Source: Rhodothermales bacterium (lineage in GTDB: Bacteria > Bacteroidota > Rhodothermia > Rhodothermales > UBA10348). From it: a stretch of DNA of 64,000 bases. The stretch's first letter is position 1. Every line of letters starts with the position of its first letter. A program made the position numbers and the translations under genes. The notes beneath the pieces were generated by a model that saw nothing but the letters and a program-made list of their open reading frames with translations, had not been told where the DNA came from and did no database searches. Positions 61,834 to 64,000 of the stretch are shown here, piece after piece. The DNA lies in the NCBI GenBank assembly GCA_028284865.1, contig JANQQV010000015.1:37361-101360 (forward strand). The letters run 5' to 3'.

Positions 61834-62637
61834 TCAGATGGCCGAACGACGAGGCTCAGGGCTCGAGTTGGTTGATGGAGACGGTGGCGGGGCCTCGGTA
61901 GCTCGATTCATGGATTCGATGTCGATCTTGAACAGGAGGGCCTTGCGGTCGAGACCTTGCTGCATCATCTCGATCTGGGGGACATCGACTTGCGCATCCA
62001 GGTGCGCGAGCTGAAGCAGGATGACTTCGAGGTCGGACAGCAGGTTGGAAAGGCGTTGCCGATCCGTTTCGGAAAGCCGTGCGCGGAGATCGGCTGTTTC
62101 CCGGACCAACTCTGTGGCGGCAGCTTGTCTTCGGTCAAGATTCAGGTCGGATGGCAGGTCCTGGGAGGCGTCAAAATTCGCCACGGCCAGCAGAACGGTT
62201 CGGGAACGGTTCAGGACGGACCAGGCCTGCTCTTCCAACTCAACAAGCTCCGTGTCGGCGACAGATTCAGTCGATACGCTCTGCTCGTCAAAGACTCCGG
62301 AGCGACCAATCAGGACACCCATGGTGACCAAAACGAGCGCGGCAGCCACCTGCATGAGGGGTCTTGGAATCAGCTGGAAAACACGGCCTTTGGACGCAAC
62401 GGTGTGCGACTCGAGTGCCATCCGCTCCACAAGACGATCATGATAGCCTGCCCAGAAGGCCTCACCGGGATCAGAAGGCGTCCCGGGGTGGGCCGTGATC
62501 TGTTGCAACAGGGCCCATTCGCGGCGACAAGCGTCGCAAGAAGCCAGGTGTGCGTCCAAACGAAGCCGCTCTCCCTCTGCGGCCGTACCGGCAAGCACTT
62601 CGTACATCAGATCCTGTATGTCGTGACAAGTTTTCAT
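61834..62637 (-). CDS. zinc-finger (zf-HC2) anti-sigma factor
   Basis: A 267-aa membrane protein. ATG 62637 starts with KTCHDIQDLMYEVLAG. The anti-sigma zinc domain has HLASCDACRREW (HxxxCxxC), one helix near residues 102-121 (MQVAAALVLVTMGVLIG), and a long extracytoplasmic helical part with a coiled-coil pattern (ELVRETADLRARLSETDRQRLSNLL) and a Pro/Ser tail. It follows the sigma gene by 42 bp. The zf-HC2 type usually binds and inhibits the ECF factor encoded next to it; the long outer domain may sense the envelope. Confidence 0.88.
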   Translation of the reverse strand: MKTCHDIQDLMYEVLAGTAAEGERLRLDAHLASCDACRREWALLQQITAHPGTPSDPGEAFWAGYHDRLVERMALESHTVASKGRVFQLIPRPLMQVAAALVLVTMGVLIGRSGVFDEQSVSTESVADTELVELEEQAWSVLNRSRTVLLAVANFDASQDLPSDLNLDRRQAAATELVRETADLRARLSETDRQRLSNLLSDLEVILLQLAHLDAQVDVPQIEMMQQGLDRKALLFKIDIESMNRATEAPPPSPSTNSSPEPRRSAI

Positions 62638-62679
62638 GATCGTCCACCATAGAGTGGTTGGATTCAATCGCAGTTGAAA

Positions 62680-63243
62680 TCAGCGTCCGCCTGCGTCGGC
62701 GTGCAGGTGGGCCAATTCAGTCTTCAGTTTCCGGGTCGCGCGGTGCAGGAGGCTCTTGACCGTTCCGTCAGCCACCTCCATGTCTTCGGCCACGTCCCGA
62801 ATGCTCAGGTCGTGATGATGCCGCAGAACGAATGCCGTCCGTTCCCTGGGGCTCAGGTTTTCGAGTGCCCGATCGATGTGTGATCGAAGCACGGCTCCTT
62901 CAGCCAGTTGGGATGGAGAGGGGGTCTGGGCAACCGTTTCACCCGCCGTTTCATCGTCGCCAAAAAACCGCATCATGCTGAGCGCTTTCTTGCGCTTCTT
63001 GTTCAGATACGTGTTGATGGCAATGCGACGAAGCCAGGTGTACAGCCCCGAATCCCCCCGGAAGCGGTGCAAGGCTTTGTGGGCCTTGATGAACACTTCC
63101 TGCGACAGATCTTCAGCATCATGATGATTCCCCGTGAGATCGAGCGCCAGGTAGTACACAGCCCGTTTGTGCGTATCCACGACTTCGCGGAACGACAATT
63201 CGGATTGGCCGGTGGCTGCCAGGGATCGAACAGGTTCAGTCAT
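62680..63243 (-). CDS. ECF-family RNA polymerase sigma factor of the HEAT operon
   Basis: A 187-aa sigma factor (a further MMFL start exists at 63255). Region 2: ELSFREVVDTHKRAVYYLALDLTG, AEDLSQEVFIKAHKALHRFRGDSGLYTWLRRIAINTYLNKKR. Region 4: LENLSPRERTAFVLRHHHDLSIRDVAEDM with the HTH EVADGTVKSLLHRATRKLKTEL. First gene of a minus-strand set sigma, anti-sigma, then three HEAT proteins. A TAAACC-N16-TGTCTA motif at 63275-63302 lies just upstream, so the factor may drive its own operon. Confidence 0.92.
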   Translation of the reverse strand: MTEPVRSLAATGQSELSFREVVDTHKRAVYYLALDLTGNHHDAEDLSQEVFIKAHKALHRFRGDSGLYTWLRRIAINTYLNKKRKKALSMMRFFGDDETAGETVAQTPSPSQLAEGAVLRSHIDRALENLSPRERTAFVLRHHHDLSIRDVAEDMEVADGTVKSLLHRATRKLKTELAHLHADAGGR

Positions 63244-63274
63244 CAAGAACATCACGGTACCAGTGCTGTCGGGA

Positions 63275-63302
63275 TAGACACGCCTTCGTACCGGGGGGTT
63301 TA
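63275..63302 (-). promoter_or_regulatory. candidate ECF-type promoter of the sigma-HEAT operon
   Basis: On the minus strand TAAACC (63302-63297) and TGTCTA (63280-63275) are separated by 16 bp, the spacing and the AAC.../GTCTA shape of ECF -35/-10 elements. They lie 32 bp before the sigma start. A match by eye; no such pair was sought elsewhere in the genome. Confidence 0.4.
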
Positions 63303-63464
63303 CACGATTGGTATTTGAGTCGTCCAGATCGAAATTGAGCCCGCAACGAAGCGTTCAGTACCTCGGCCCCGGAGCATGTAAGTGGTCATGCGGGTAATCT
63401 GGACATTCAGGACCTGCTGGACGTTCTGGACACAGGCCAACCAATCACAGGATACGCAGTCGCC

Positions 63465-63956
63465 ATGAGGGAGACGTCAACCATCAGCAATCGTGCTGGT
63501 CGGCTTTTTTCGGGTCTGGCCATCGTCTGGCTCAGTCAGTTCGGAATCATCCTCTGGTTCATGATCGGGCAGGGGTATGATCGCGCCACGGCAGGCCTGG
63601 TCCCATTGGGTGGTCTTGCCCTCATTCCTCTTGTGGCATGGGCGGTGCGAGCCGGACTTCCTGCACTCGAGGATTCGACGATCAAGCGACTTGGCATGGC
63701 TCACGGACAAGCGCTGGCCCTGTACGTGTTCGGCATTCTCGTTCCAGCCTGGATCATTCTCCGGCTGCTCGCTCTTCCCAGTCCGTTCCTCGAGCTCTGG
63801 TGGATGGTCGGGGCAAGCACCGTAATTCTGGGCAGTCTGGTCTACTACTGGAAAACGCCGACATACCAGCGGGCATTCTTCGCCTTGTTCTTTCTGGTAG
63901 GATGCGTAGCAAGCTTGCCTGGCTGGCGGTTGCTGATCTTCAGTTTTTTCCGTTAG
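63465..63956 (+). CDS. hypothetical membrane protein, four to five helices
   Basis: A 163-aa integral membrane protein of unknown family. Helices: GLAIVWLSQFGIILWFMIG, LVPLGGLALIPLVAWAV, ALALYVFGILVPAWIILRLL, LWWMVGASTVILGSLVYYW and AFFALFFLVGCVASLPGWRLLIF. No conserved residues stand out. It is transcribed away from the sigma-HEAT operon; the region between (63256-63464) holds only the candidate ECF promoter and no RNA gene. The remaining 44 bp of the window after it hold nothing recognisable. Confidence 0.65.
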   Translation: MRETSTISNRAGRLFSGLAIVWLSQFGIILWFMIGQGYDRATAGLVPLGGLALIPLVAWAVRAGLPALEDSTIKRLGMAHGQALALYVFGILVPAWIILRLLALPSPFLELWWMVGASTVILGSLVYYWKTPTYQRAFFALFFLVGCVASLPGWRLLIFSFFR

Positions 63957-64000
63957 GCAGCTTTAAAGACCTTCGGCCTTACTCGGACTCGGCGGCCGCA

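Noticed and set aside
1..64000. tRNA, rRNA, IS element or prophage
   Set aside because: No cloverleaf-like sequence, transposase, integrase or phage structural gene was found on reading; a tRNAscan or BLAST run would settle it.

Overview
The window reads as a chromosome segment of a Gram-negative bacterium of the Bacteroidota/Rhodothermota lineage, most like Rhodothermales or a relative. The evidence is a type IX secretion plug-like protein (19236-20528), a DUF3078 protein, a HEXXH lipoprotein of the DUF5117/DUF4953 type, a short H1-like DNA-binding protein (17875-18048), a TonB receptor with a carboxypeptidase-like N-terminal domain, many outer-membrane barrels and lipoproteins, few Shine-Dalgarno sequences, and a TAnnTTTG-type box before proS. 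Lines counted by hand are near 58% GC, but the CHAT gene at 26.3-29.3 kb is near 40-45%. No rRNA, tRNA, IS element, prophage or CRISPR array was seen.

Layout. 1-3.4 kb: 3' end of tenA, then trkA-trkH (potassium uptake). 3.6-6.0 kb: a small unknown gene, an HhH-GPD-type protein and cysS. 6.1-11.6 kb: a Spy/CpxP-like protein, an ECF sigma factor, a likely membrane anti-sigma protein, a membrane-anchored protein and a three-gene MacAB-type exporter, which looks like an envelope-stress efflux locus. 11.7-17.3 kb (minus strand): dnaE, then overlapping M23 peptidase, yidD and moaB. 17.9-25.1 kb: histone-like protein, DUF3078, T9SS plug, metalloprotease, OsmC and MFS transporter. 25.2-34.4 kb: an accessory-looking stretch with a GDPD lipoprotein, a low-GC CHAT-TPR lipoprotein, a DMT exporter, a HigBA/RelE-type toxin-antitoxin pair with its own palindromic operator, a GAF protein preceded by a perfect inverted repeat, and an orphan Pycsar-effector-like (DUF5706) membrane protein.

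34.5-44.6 kb: an SdiA-regulated-type protein overlapping a huge metallophosphoesterase fused to an outer-membrane barrel, PadR plus a prefix-domain ABC permease, a DHFR-like reductase, an NTF2-like exported protein and a lipoprotein with a duplicated domain. 44.7-53.6 kb: a two-component system, TonB receptor, PAP2-like protein, sulfatase and proS. 53.6-58.1 kb: an intergenic region with a strongly folded element, a Tyr/Gly- and Arg/Ser-rich lipoprotein carrying a 39-bp minisatellite, a FadL-like porin, and a cytochrome c with a repeated MxxCxxM tail. 58.2-63.3 kb (minus strand): an ECF sigma / zinc-finger anti-sigma / three exported HEAT-repeat protein operon with a candidate autoregulated promoter and a perfect terminator hairpin.

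The best candidates for something little described are the ECF-HEAT operon with the adjacent cytochrome-MxxCxxM protein, the 26-34 kb accessory cluster, and the folded element at 53.78-53.87 kb. Function calls rest on reading motifs by eye; no database search was run.
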